From positions 62,001-126,000 of the forward strand of contig NZ_JAFKJN010000020.1 in the NCBI RefSeq assembly GCF_017305915.1: a stretch of 64,000 bases of DNA, written 5' to 3'. A program made the position numbers and the translations under genes. The stretch comes from Reyranella sp. Lineage in GTDB: Bacteria; Pseudomonadota; Alphaproteobacteria; Reyranellales; Reyranellaceae. Below are positions 17,790 to 26,588 of the stretch, in pieces (positions within the stretch are counted from its first letter, which is position 1; each line of letters starts with the position of its first letter). The notes beneath the pieces were generated by a model. It made no database searches and was not told the origin of the DNA. It saw nothing but the letters and a program-made list of their open reading frames with translations.

Positions 17790-17793
17790 GCCG

Positions 17794-18447
17794 TCAAACC
17801 GGATGCAGCGTCAGCAGCGCGGCGGTGGCGCGCTCGGCGCGCGCCCTGATCTCCTGATCGGACGGCGGCTCGGCGACGCCGACCAGCAGCCAGAGCATCA
17901 GGTCGCCGATCAGCAGCGCGAAGAACTCGCGCGCGATGAGGCCGGGATCGCCGGCGCCGACAAAGCCCGCCGCCTGGCCGCGGCGCATCAGCTCGACCAG
18001 GGCGCGACGGTTGGGCTCGCGGCCGCTGGCGTCGAGGATCTCGCCCAGCTCGGTGTTGCCCGGCGCCTCGGCGATGGCGAGGCGATACATCGCGAGCACG
18101 TAGGGATTGCTGAGCGTCGACAGCGCGGCGGCGCCGTAGACGGTGAGGGCCGACGCGAGCGCGTGGCGGTCGCCGATCTCGGCCGGCGCCAGCGGCACCA
18201 GCATCTCGGTCGAGGCTGAATCGATCAGCGCTTCGAGGATGCCGCGCTTGCTGCCGAACTCGGCATAGAGCTCGCGCTTGGAGACGCGGGCGCGGGTCGC
18301 GATCTCGAGCGTGCTGGCGCGGGCATAACCCTTCTCCATCAGCACGCCGACCGCAGCGATCAGGATGGCGCGGCGGCGCGGCGGCAGGGCGTCGATCGGC
18401 GCAGGATGGTCGGCGGGGAGGGGCGCTTTCCGGGTGGTGGCGGGCAT
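17794..18447 (-). CDS. TetR/AcrR family repressor, divergent from the Rieske oxygenase gene
   Basis: A 217-residue regulator. The helix-turn-helix lies near residues 35-75 (EKGYARASTLEIATRARV then SKRELYAEFGSKRGILEAL); the rest is a helical ligand domain with a TetR_C-like end. Two inverted repeats, 18461-18482 and 18495-18510, sit between this gene and the Rieske gene and are its likely operators, so it probably represses both itself and the oxygenase-VOC operon. The effector is probably a substrate or product of that pathway, which is unknown. Confidence 0.9.
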   Translation of the reverse strand: MPATTRKAPLPADHPAPIDALPPRRRAILIAAVGVLMEKGYARASTLEIATRARVSKRELYAEFGSKRGILEALIDSASTEMLVPLAPAEIGDRHALASALTVYGAAALSTLSNPYVLAMYRLAIAEAPGNTELGEILDASGREPNRRALVELMRRGQAAGFVGAGDPGLIAREFFALLIGDLMLWLLVGVAEPPSDQEIRARAERATAALLTLHPV

Positions 18448-18460
18448 CTGGCCTCTTGAC

Positions 18461-18482
18461 TGTGGTACCTATTGGTACCACA
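18461..18482. promoter_or_regulatory. TetR operator 1 (9-base arms, 4-base centre)
   Basis: tgtggtacc and ggtaccaca are perfect inverted arms around tatt. It lies 13 bases ahead of the tetR ATG (18447). The core GGTAC(C/T)-N4-(G/A)GTACC is shared with the second site, whose centre is 31 bases away, about three helical turns. Confidence 0.75.
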
Positions 18483-18494
18483 ACTGACTCATGC

Positions 18495-18510
18495 GGTACT
18501 TTATAGTACC
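18495..18510. promoter_or_regulatory. TetR operator 2 overlapping a -10-like box
   Basis: ggtact and agtacc flank ttat. The TATAGT at 18502-18507 inside the palindrome could be the -10 box of the Rieske gene, whose ATG is 20 bases downstream, so a bound repressor would block RNA polymerase directly. No convincing -35 box was found. Confidence 0.65.
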
Positions 18511-18530
18511 AAATCGCGACGGAGGACACC

Positions 18531-19472
18531 ATGGGAGTCGTGACGTCCAGGACACAACTGGCCAAACAGCATAACACCCTCACCGAGGCGGGTTTCCACC
18601 GCTCCTGGTATCCGCTCTGCCTGTCGGCCGAGCTCACGGCGGGCACTGCGATCGGCCGCGATTTCCTGGGTACGCGGGTCGTCGCCTGGCGCGATGCTGC
18701 GGGCCAGCCGGTGGTGCAGAGCGCCTGGTGCCCGCATCTCGGCGCCGACCTGTCGGTCGGGCAGGTGGTCGATGGCCGGCTGCGCTGTGCCTATCACCAC
18801 TGGTCGTTCGACGGCACGGGTGCCTGCGCCGACATCCCGACGGGCGACAAGATCCCGGCGGCGGCGCGCATCTTCAGCTATCCCGCCGAGGAGAAATGGG
18901 GTCTGGTTTGGGCCTTCAACGGCGAAACCCCCGACTTCGGCGCGCCGCGCATTCCCGGCGCCGAGCCCGAGACCATCGAGCATGCGGCGCAGGCACGCGG
19001 CGAGCGGCCGTGGGACACCTGGATCGCCGTGTCGAACGGCGTCGACTTCCAGCACCTGCGCACCCTGCACGGCCTGCCGGTGAATTCGATGCCAGACGAG
19101 ATCACGGTCGAGGCCGGCGGCATCGAGTTCCGGGTCGAGAGCCCGTTCCACCTGCAGCACGGGCGCATCACCGGCACCAACACCTTCGCCCAGCATCTGC
19201 GGTTCTCCGGCCAGGAGATGTTCCAGCTCTTCACCGGCGCGCCGATCGAGCCCGGCCGCTCGCGCGGCTTCTTCGTCGTCGGCGTGCCCAAGGGCGAGGC
19301 CCAGCGACTGCCCGAGGTGGTGGCCATGGTCGACCGCCTGAACGCCGAGGACGCGCCGGTGCTCAGCACCATCCGCTTCCGGCGCGGCCTGCTGACGGCA
19401 TCGGACCGCCATCTCGCGCGCTACTTCCGATACGTCGACGAGTTCCCCTGTTTCCTGCCGCCGGAGCGATGA
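18531..19472 (+). CDS. Rieske-type aromatic/steroid ring oxygenase, terminal subunit
   Basis: A 313-residue Rieske non-haem iron oxygenase. The [2Fe-2S] ligands are CPH and CAYHHW (CxH-x16-17-CxxH, residues 65-90), and the mononuclear iron site is GVDFQHLRTLHG (Asp and two His). It would hydroxylate an aromatic, steroid or similar substrate and needs an external reductase, which is not encoded nearby. GGAGG lies just before ATG. The VOC gene starts two bases after its stop, forming one operon under the TetR-type regulator. Confidence 0.9.
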   Translation: MGVVTSRTQLAKQHNTLTEAGFHRSWYPLCLSAELTAGTAIGRDFLGTRVVAWRDAAGQPVVQSAWCPHLGADLSVGQVVDGRLRCAYHHWSFDGTGACADIPTGDKIPAAARIFSYPAEEKWGLVWAFNGETPDFGAPRIPGAEPETIEHAAQARGERPWDTWIAVSNGVDFQHLRTLHGLPVNSMPDEITVEAGGIEFRVESPFHLQHGRITGTNTFAQHLRFSGQEMFQLFTGAPIEPGRSRGFFVVGVPKGEAQRLPEVVAMVDRLNAEDAPVLSTIRFRRGLLTASDRHLARYFRYVDEFPCFLPPER

Positions 19473-19473
19473 C

Positions 19474-19878
19474 ATGCGGGGCCAGATGCACCACCTCGAC
19501 CTCACGGTTAGCGATCTCGCACGGTCGAAGCCGTTCTACGAGCTGGTGCTGGGCTTCCTCGGCTATCGCCGCGTCAAGGACACCGGCCGGATCGTCGTCT
19601 GGGACCTCCCCTTGCCCGACGGCGTGGCAGGCATCGCCATCCGTCCCGCCGAGCGGCCGCGCGAGCACGACCGCTACACGGTCGGCTTGCATCATTTCGC
19701 GTGGAACGCCGATAGCCGCCAGGATGTCGACCGTCTGCATGACCGCTTGGTCGCCGCCGGCGTGACAATCCTCGACGCGCCGGCGGAGTATCAGCAATAC
19801 GGGGCCGGCTACTACGCCGTTTTCTTCGCCGACCCCGACGGTCTCAAGCTCGAGTACGTCCACTACACCGGGACGTGA
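19474..19878 (+). CDS. VOC/glyoxalase-fold metalloprotein
   Basis: A 134-residue single VOC unit. Likely metal ligands are the histidine in MHHLDLTVSD, the histidine in GLHHFAWNAD and the glutamate in LKLEYVHY. Proteins of this size act as glyoxalases, extradiol-type dioxygenases or isomerases as dimers. Being cotranscribed with a Rieske oxygenase suggests a later step in the same small-molecule pathway, but no specific reaction can be assigned. The stop is 4 bases from the end of the convergent aldehyde dehydrogenase gene. Confidence 0.85.
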   Translation: MRGQMHHLDLTVSDLARSKPFYELVLGFLGYRRVKDTGRIVVWDLPLPDGVAGIAIRPAERPREHDRYTVGLHHFAWNADSRQDVDRLHDRLVAAGVTILDAPAEYQQYGAGYYAVFFADPDGLKLEYVHYTGT

Positions 19879-19882
19879 TGCC

Positions 19883-21382
<1,500 letters not shown>

Positions 21383-21427
21383 GGTTCTCTTTCCTCCGGT
21401 TTTAGGATGGCCAGAGGGTAGCCCACG

Positions 21428-21452
21428 AAAAAGCCGCCCGGAAGGGCGGCTT
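21428..21452 (-). terminator. Rho-independent terminator after rpmG
   Basis: On the minus strand a perfect 9-base stem, aagccgccc / gggcggctt, with a four-base loop runs straight into a T run. It begins 33 bases beyond the rpmG stop codon and separates rpmG from the aldehyde dehydrogenase gene. Confidence 0.85.
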
Positions 21453-21484
21453 TGATCGATGTCCGAAACCGGTAACGCGACCGG

Positions 21485-21652
21485 TTACTTCATCTTGGAT
21501 TCCTTGAACACCACGTGCTTGCGCGCGACCGGGTCGTACTTCTTGAGCTCGAGCTTTTCGGTCTTGGTGCGCGGATTCTTCTTGGTCACGTAGTAGAAGC
21601 CGGTGTCGGCGCTGGACACCATCTTGATCAGGATCGAGGTCGGCTTGGCCAT
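21485..21652 (-). CDS. rpmG: 50S ribosomal protein L33
   Basis: A 55-residue protein starting MAKPTSILIKMVSSADTGFY and ending VVFKESKMK, with the expected core YYVTKKNPRTKTEKLELKKY. This is the alphaproteobacterial L33 form without the zinc cysteines. A GAGGA ribosome site sits 8-9 bases before ATG. It is followed by a strong terminator. rpmG lying near DUF983, rnr and topA is a familiar order in alphaproteobacteria. Confidence 0.97.
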   Translation of the reverse strand: MAKPTSILIKMVSSADTGFYYVTKKNPRTKTEKLELKKYDPVARKHVVFKESKMK

Positions 21653-21749
21653 GGTCTGGTCCTCTGGAAGGCGGGCAACTTAGTCACCGGCGGCGCCCTG
21701 TCAAGCGTCCGGAATGCCGGTCCGCGGCCCCGGTGCTAGGCTGTCGGCC

Positions 21750-22247
21750 ATGCGCCGGCACGCGGTCTTCCTGAACGGCCCGGTCGGGGTCGGCAAGACG
21801 ACCCTGGGGCGGTCGCTCGCGACTGCCCCGGACGTCGCCTTCATCGATGGCGACGACTTCTCGGACCCGGACCGGCCCTGGTACGCGTCGAGCTTGCGCA
21901 CGAGCCATGCGATCATCGACGCCATCCGGTCGTCGCTGGACAGTCATCGGCTGGCCGTCGTCGCCTATCCGGTCAGGTGCGTGAACTGGATCTTCTACCG
22001 CCGGCGGCTGGCGCGCGCCGGCGTGGACACGTCCTTCATCGGGCTGGTCGGCTCGTACGAGCAGATCGTCGCCGTCGGTCGGGGGCGGCGCTTTAGCGCC
22101 GACGAGCGCACACGGATAAAGGAGATGATCGGACAGGGCTACGGCCGGCAGCCGTTCAACGACCTGATTGTCGACGCTGGCAGCGAGCCCCTCGAGCCGA
22201 CCGTCCGTCGCCTGACATTGGAGCTCGTCAGGCGGCTGTCGCTATAG
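21750..22247 (+). CDS. P-loop NTPase / small kinase-like protein
   Basis: A 165-residue protein with a Walker A motif (FLNGPVGVGKTTLGRSLA) near the N-terminus and a possible acidic Mg-binding patch (FIDGDDFSDPDRPWY), giving it the look of a shikimate-kinase- or cytidylate-kinase-like enzyme. Substrate unknown. ATG 21750 (MRRHAVFLN) is chosen because the P-loop strand normally begins within the first ten residues; ATG 21714 would add twelve. It is the only plus-strand gene in this part of an otherwise minus-strand conserved chain, so it may be an insertion. Confidence 0.65.
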   Translation: MRRHAVFLNGPVGVGKTTLGRSLATAPDVAFIDGDDFSDPDRPWYASSLRTSHAIIDAIRSSLDSHRLAVVAYPVRCVNWIFYRRRLARAGVDTSFIGLVGSYEQIVAVGRGRRFSADERTRIKEMIGQGYGRQPFNDLIVDAGSEPLEPTVRRLTLELVRRLSL

Positions 22248-22253
22248 CCGTTG

Positions 22254-23834
22254 CTACTGCGGCGCCGAGGCCTGGTCGATCGAGCCCGTGCGCACGGCGT
22301 GCGCATAGAGGGCCGGGTCCTTGAGCAGCCGGGCGGCGATGTCGACGTCGCGCTGCGGCGATTCCTCGCCCGGCGGGCAGATCTTGCGCAGGTTCGCGAC
22401 CTCGTCGTGGCTCGGGTTGCGCTCGGCGTGCCAGCGCTGCAGCAGCGCCTTGTTGGAATCGACCGAGGCGGGCGCCAGCGCGGCGATGTCGCCGACCTTG
22501 GCGGTGCAGATGTTGGGCATCACGCCCTGCTCGTTCCAGCTGTAGCCGGAGGGCGCGACCAGCCGCGACCAGGTCAGGATCAGCTCGCCCTCGTTGGGCA
22601 GGCGGATCACGGTCTGCACGGTGCCCTTGCCGTAGCTGGTGGTGCCGACCACGGCGGCGCGGCCGCGGTCCTGCAGCGCGGCGGCGACGATCTCCGCCGC
22701 CGAGGCCGAGTTGCCGTTGACCAGCACCACGACCGGCAGCTCCGCCGTCTTGCGGCTGCCGCTGCGGTAGGTGCGCTGGCTGTCGGGATGGCGGCCCTGG
22801 GTCGAGAAGATCACGCCGTCGCCGATGAACACCTCGGCCACCGACTGCGCCTGGTCGAGCAGGCCGCCGCGGTTCGAGCGCATGTCCAGGATGATGCCCT
22901 GCAGATCGCGGCCCAGCTCGTGGCGGGCGCGGTCGAGCGCGCGGGTCAGCTGGTCGGTGGTGGCGCTGTTGAAGCCGGTGAGATGGATCAGCGCGGTGTT
23001 GCCGACCCGCTCGTAGGTCACCGTGGTCGGGATGATGCGGCTGCGCCGCATCTCGATGGCTATCTCGTGGCCCTCGCCGCGCAGCACCGTGAGGGTGACC
23101 GGTTGGCCGACGCTGCCGCGCAGCTTGTGCACGACGTCGCCCAGCGTCTTCTCGATCATCGAATCGCCATCGACGGCGACGATCTGGTCGCCCGGCTGCA
23201 CACCGCCCTTGAAGGCGGGCGAGCCGTCCTGCACGGCGCGGATGACGATCTTCTTGTCGTCGGTGCGCTCGACCGTGATGCCGATGCCGCCGCCGCCGTC
23301 GCGCTGGAAGCGGTTGTCCTTGGCCTCGTCGGGGTCGGCGTAGCGGCTGTTCTTGTCGAGCTGCTTGGTGGTGGCGGCCATCGCGCCCTTGATCAGGGTG
23401 CCGCGCTCGGCCTGCTGCAGCACCGGCGAGGCGTCGATCGAGGCGGCGAACAGCTCGGCCAGCATGCCGCCCCAGGCGCGGCCGTCGGTCGGGTCGCCCG
23501 GCGTCGGCCGGGCGATCACCTGGTGGCCGTCGCGCACCAGGGTGAAGGCGCGGTCGCCGGCCTGCAGCGACAGGGTGGGATCGGCGCTGGCGAAGCCCTT
23601 GTAGGTCTCCTGCGCCATCTTGCGAAAGTCGGGTTCGTTGAGATGCCGGTCACCGATCGCCCGGTAGGCCTGCAGCACCACCCGCTCGACGCTGACATCG
23701 GCTGCGGTGGCCGGATTGCGGGTGGAAACGGGCGCGGCGTCGCTGGTCGGCTCGCAGGAAGCGACCAGCGCAGCCGCGAGCAATGCCGCCATCGCGGGCG
23801 ACAACGCGACTCTCAGAAGACGGATTACCGGCAC
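22254..23834 (-). CDS. S41 family carboxy-terminal processing protease, predicted lipoprotein
   Basis: A periplasmic serine protease of 526 residues. The signal ends in LVASC, a lipobox, so it is probably membrane-anchored. A PDZ domain (GGGIGITVERTDDKK ... GVQPGDQIVAVDGDSM, about residues 180-255) precedes the S41 core with the catalytic serine in NGNSASAAEI and lysine in SYGKGTVQT. Such proteases clip C-termini of envelope proteins or peptidoglycan hydrolases. It lies in the conserved minus-strand chain with DUF983, rnr and topA. Confidence 0.9.
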   Translation of the reverse strand: MPVIRLLRVALSPAMAALLAAALVASCEPTSDAAPVSTRNPATAADVSVERVVLQAYRAIGDRHLNEPDFRKMAQETYKGFASADPTLSLQAGDRAFTLVRDGHQVIARPTPGDPTDGRAWGGMLAELFAASIDASPVLQQAERGTLIKGAMAATTKQLDKNSRYADPDEAKDNRFQRDGGGGIGITVERTDDKKIVIRAVQDGSPAFKGGVQPGDQIVAVDGDSMIEKTLGDVVHKLRGSVGQPVTLTVLRGEGHEIAIEMRRSRIIPTTVTYERVGNTALIHLTGFNSATTDQLTRALDRARHELGRDLQGIILDMRSNRGGLLDQAQSVAEVFIGDGVIFSTQGRHPDSQRTYRSGSRKTAELPVVVLVNGNSASAAEIVAAALQDRGRAAVVGTTSYGKGTVQTVIRLPNEGELILTWSRLVAPSGYSWNEQGVMPNICTAKVGDIAALAPASVDSNKALLQRWHAERNPSHDEVANLRKICPPGEESPQRDVDIAARLLKDPALYAHAVRTGSIDQASAPQ

Positions 23835-23896
23835 CTATGACACCCCACGCTCTGGACGACAGTAGCACAACCAGTCATCGGGCAGCCAGCCGGGGG

Positions 23897-24304
23897 TCAG
23901 GGAGAAAGGTCCAGACCGTCAGGCGACGATTTAGGCGCCGCGATTCGATGCGACCAGAGGAGCGCGATCACCGCCCCCTTGATGCGCGGTAGCAGGATCA
24001 GCGCGATCACAACGGATAGCGGCAACCACAAAACGGCATGGAACCACAGCGGTGGCTGGTTGCCGTAGCGCTCCAATACCAGCACCAGCGGGACAATAAT
24101 GTGACCGACCGCGAAGATCGTGAAATAGGCCGGCGCGTCGTCGGCGCGGTACGGCTCGAGCACGAGGTCGCAGGTCGGGCAGTGGCTGCGCATCTTGAGG
24201 AAGCCGCCGAACAGCGGCCCCGCGTTGCAGCGCGGGCAACGGCCGCGCCAGCCGCGACGCATGGCGGTCCACAGATCGACGGGGGCGTACGCGGCCGATG
24301 ACAT
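23897..24304 (-). CDS. DUF983 family membrane protein
   Basis: A 135-residue protein: an N-terminal CPRCNAG and CPTCD pair forms a zinc-ribbon-like cytosolic part, followed by two hydrophobic segments (AYFTIFAVGHIIVPLVLVL and LWLPLSVVIALILLP). DUF983 proteins have no proven function; the family keeps its place next to rnr in many alphaproteobacteria. It follows rnr by 22 bases. Confidence 0.88.
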   Translation of the reverse strand: MSSAAYAPVDLWTAMRRGWRGRCPRCNAGPLFGGFLKMRSHCPTCDLVLEPYRADDAPAYFTIFAVGHIIVPLVLVLERYGNQPPLWFHAVLWLPLSVVIALILLPRIKGAVIALLWSHRIAAPKSSPDGLDLSP

Positions 24305-24326
24305 GCCGCCAAGATGATGAACGGCG

Positions 24327-26588
24327 CTAGCGGCGTCCCCGCGACCGCTTGTCCTGACGGCCCTTGGCGCGCGCGACAGGGCGACGCGCCCCGCGGCGTT
24401 CTGGCAAACGGTCCTTCTTGCCGCGCGGAACGGCGACGCGCTCGACCCGCTCGACCACCTCGATCAGGTCGAACAGCAGGCCGCCGGTGGCGGTGTCGGC
24501 CTCGTCCAGCCGCACGCGGACCTTGTCGCCGAGCCCGAAGCTCTCGCCGGTCCGTTCGCCGACCAACATTTGCCGGCCCTCGTCGTGGCGGAAGAATTCC
24601 TGGCCGAGGCTGCGCACGGGAATCAGTCCGTCTGCGCCCGTACCGTCGAGCGCCACGAACAGGCCGAAGCGCGTCACCGAGGTCACCCGGCCGGCGAAGG
24701 TCGCGCCGACATGGGCCGCCATATACGCCGCGACATAACGATCCAGGGCGCCGCGTTCGGCCATCACGGCGCGCCGCTCGCACATGGAGAGATGCTCGCC
24801 GAACTCCTCGAACCGGCCCTTGTCGGCGTCCGGCAGGCCGCCGTCGCCCAGCCCGAAGGCCTGTATCAGGGCGCGGTGGACGATCAGGTCGGGGTAGCGG
24901 CGGATCGGCGAGGTGAAATGGGCGTAGCGGCCCAGCGCCAGGCCGAAGTGCCCGAGATTGTTGGGGCTGTACACCGCCTGGCTCTGGCTGCGCAGGATGG
25001 TCTCGTTGACCAGCCGCGCCACCGGCTTGCCTTCGATGGCATGCAGCACCCGGTTGAGGTCGGCCGGCCGCAGCCGCTGGCCGACCGGGATGGCGATGCC
25101 GAGCGTGCCGAGGAACTCGCGCAGCGACTCGAGCTTGGCCGCGTCGGGCTGGTCGTGGACGCGGTAGAGGCACGGGCTGTGGCGGTGCTCCAGCGCCTGC
25201 GCCGCCGCGACGTTGGCCAGCACCATGAACTCCTCGATCAGCTTGTGGCTGTCGAGGCGCTCGCGCACGCCGATCTCCGCGATACGGCCATCGTCGCCCA
25301 GGCGGACCAGCCGCTCGGGCAGGTCGAGGTCGAGGGCGCCACGCTTCTCGCGCGCCGCCAGCAGCACCTTGAAGGCGCCGTAGAGCGGCTTGATCACCGG
25401 CTCGAGCAGGCCGGCGGTCTCCTCGTCGGGATGCCCGTCCATCGCGCGCTGCACCCGCGTATAAGTGAGCCGCGCCGCCGAGCGCATCATGGCGCGGTGG
25501 AAGCGATGCTTCTTGAGATGCCCGTCAGCATCGATCCACATCTCCGCCACCAGCACCGGCCGGTCCTGCCTGGGCACCAGCGAGCACCAGTGGTTGGAGA
25601 GCTGCTCGGGCAGCATCGGCACCACCCGGTCGGGGAAATAGACCGAGGTGCCGCGGCGGTAGGCGGCCCGGTCGAGCGGCTTGTCGGGCCGCACGTACCA
25701 GGCGACGTCGGCGATCGCGACCAGCAGCCGCCAGCCGCCGGGATGCTCCGGATCGGGCTCGGCGAAGACTGCGTCGTCGAAGTCGCGCGCGTCCTCGCCG
25801 TCGATGGTGACCAGCGGCACCTGGCGAAGGTCGAGCCGGTCGCCCAGTGGTGCCGCCTTGGCGTGCTCGGCCTCGCGCGCGGCGGCTTCGGGGAACTCGA
25901 CCGGGATGTCGTTGGCGGCGATCGAGATCAGGCTGATGGTGCGCGGGTCGCTCATCGGACCGATGCGCTCGATCACCTTGGCGTGGCGGGAGAGATGCCC
26001 GCCGGCCTCCTCGATCCAGACGATGTCGCCGGGTCGCGCCTCGTTGCGATCGGCCGGGCGGACGTCGAACTCGCGCCTGAGCTTGCGGTCGGTCGGCGTG
26101 ACGCGGCCCAGGCCGCCCTGTTCCTCGTACAGGCCGAGGATCTTCTTGGGGCCGCTGCCGAGGCGGCGGATGATCTTGGCCTGGTAGGTGTCCTTGCCGC
26201 GGCGCTTCAGCGAGGCCAGCACGCGGTCGCCGACGGCCGGGGCCACGGAGCCTCGCGTGCCGTGCGGATCGATCTCGATGCGCGGCACGGGGCCATCGGT
26301 TTCTTCGTCGTGGCGGCGCGGCACGGCCAGCAGATGGCCGTCGTCGTCGACGCGCACGATTTCCAATACGGTGATGTCAGTCAGTGCTTTGGGATCCTTG
26401 AATGTCTTGGCGCGGTCGGCGGCGATGTCGCCGTTGTCCCGCAGGTCGCGCAGAAGCTGCTTCAGCTCGATGCGCTGGTCGCCCTTCAATCCCCAGGCGC
26501 GCGCGATCTCGCGCTTGCCCACGGGCGTGGCGCTTTCCTTGATGAATACGAGCAGCTCGTCGCGGGTCGGGACCCGGCCTTTAGCCAT
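24327..26588 (-). CDS. rnr: Ribonuclease R
   Basis: A processive 3'-to-5' exoribonuclease that degrades structured RNA, 753 residues. N-terminal winged-helix region (TRDELLVFIKESATPVGKRE), cold-shock domains, an RNB catalytic domain with GEDARDFDDAVFAEPD holding the metal-binding aspartates, an S1 domain (FAGRVTSVTRFGLFVALDG) and a basic tail. The ATG at 26588 overlaps the topA stop (ATGGCTAA), so translation is probably coupled; a longer frame upstream would lie wholly inside topA and is not used. Confidence 0.95.
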   Translation of the reverse strand: MAKGRVPTRDELLVFIKESATPVGKREIARAWGLKGDQRIELKQLLRDLRDNGDIAADRAKTFKDPKALTDITVLEIVRVDDDGHLLAVPRRHDEETDGPVPRIEIDPHGTRGSVAPAVGDRVLASLKRRGKDTYQAKIIRRLGSGPKKILGLYEEQGGLGRVTPTDRKLRREFDVRPADRNEARPGDIVWIEEAGGHLSRHAKVIERIGPMSDPRTISLISIAANDIPVEFPEAAAREAEHAKAAPLGDRLDLRQVPLVTIDGEDARDFDDAVFAEPDPEHPGGWRLLVAIADVAWYVRPDKPLDRAAYRRGTSVYFPDRVVPMLPEQLSNHWCSLVPRQDRPVLVAEMWIDADGHLKKHRFHRAMMRSAARLTYTRVQRAMDGHPDEETAGLLEPVIKPLYGAFKVLLAAREKRGALDLDLPERLVRLGDDGRIAEIGVRERLDSHKLIEEFMVLANVAAAQALEHRHSPCLYRVHDQPDAAKLESLREFLGTLGIAIPVGQRLRPADLNRVLHAIEGKPVARLVNETILRSQSQAVYSPNNLGHFGLALGRYAHFTSPIRRYPDLIVHRALIQAFGLGDGGLPDADKGRFEEFGEHLSMCERRAVMAERGALDRYVAAYMAAHVGATFAGRVTSVTRFGLFVALDGTGADGLIPVRSLGQEFFRHDEGRQMLVGERTGESFGLGDKVRVRLDEADTATGGLLFDLIEVVERVERVAVPRGKKDRLPERRGARRPVARAKGRQDKRSRGRR

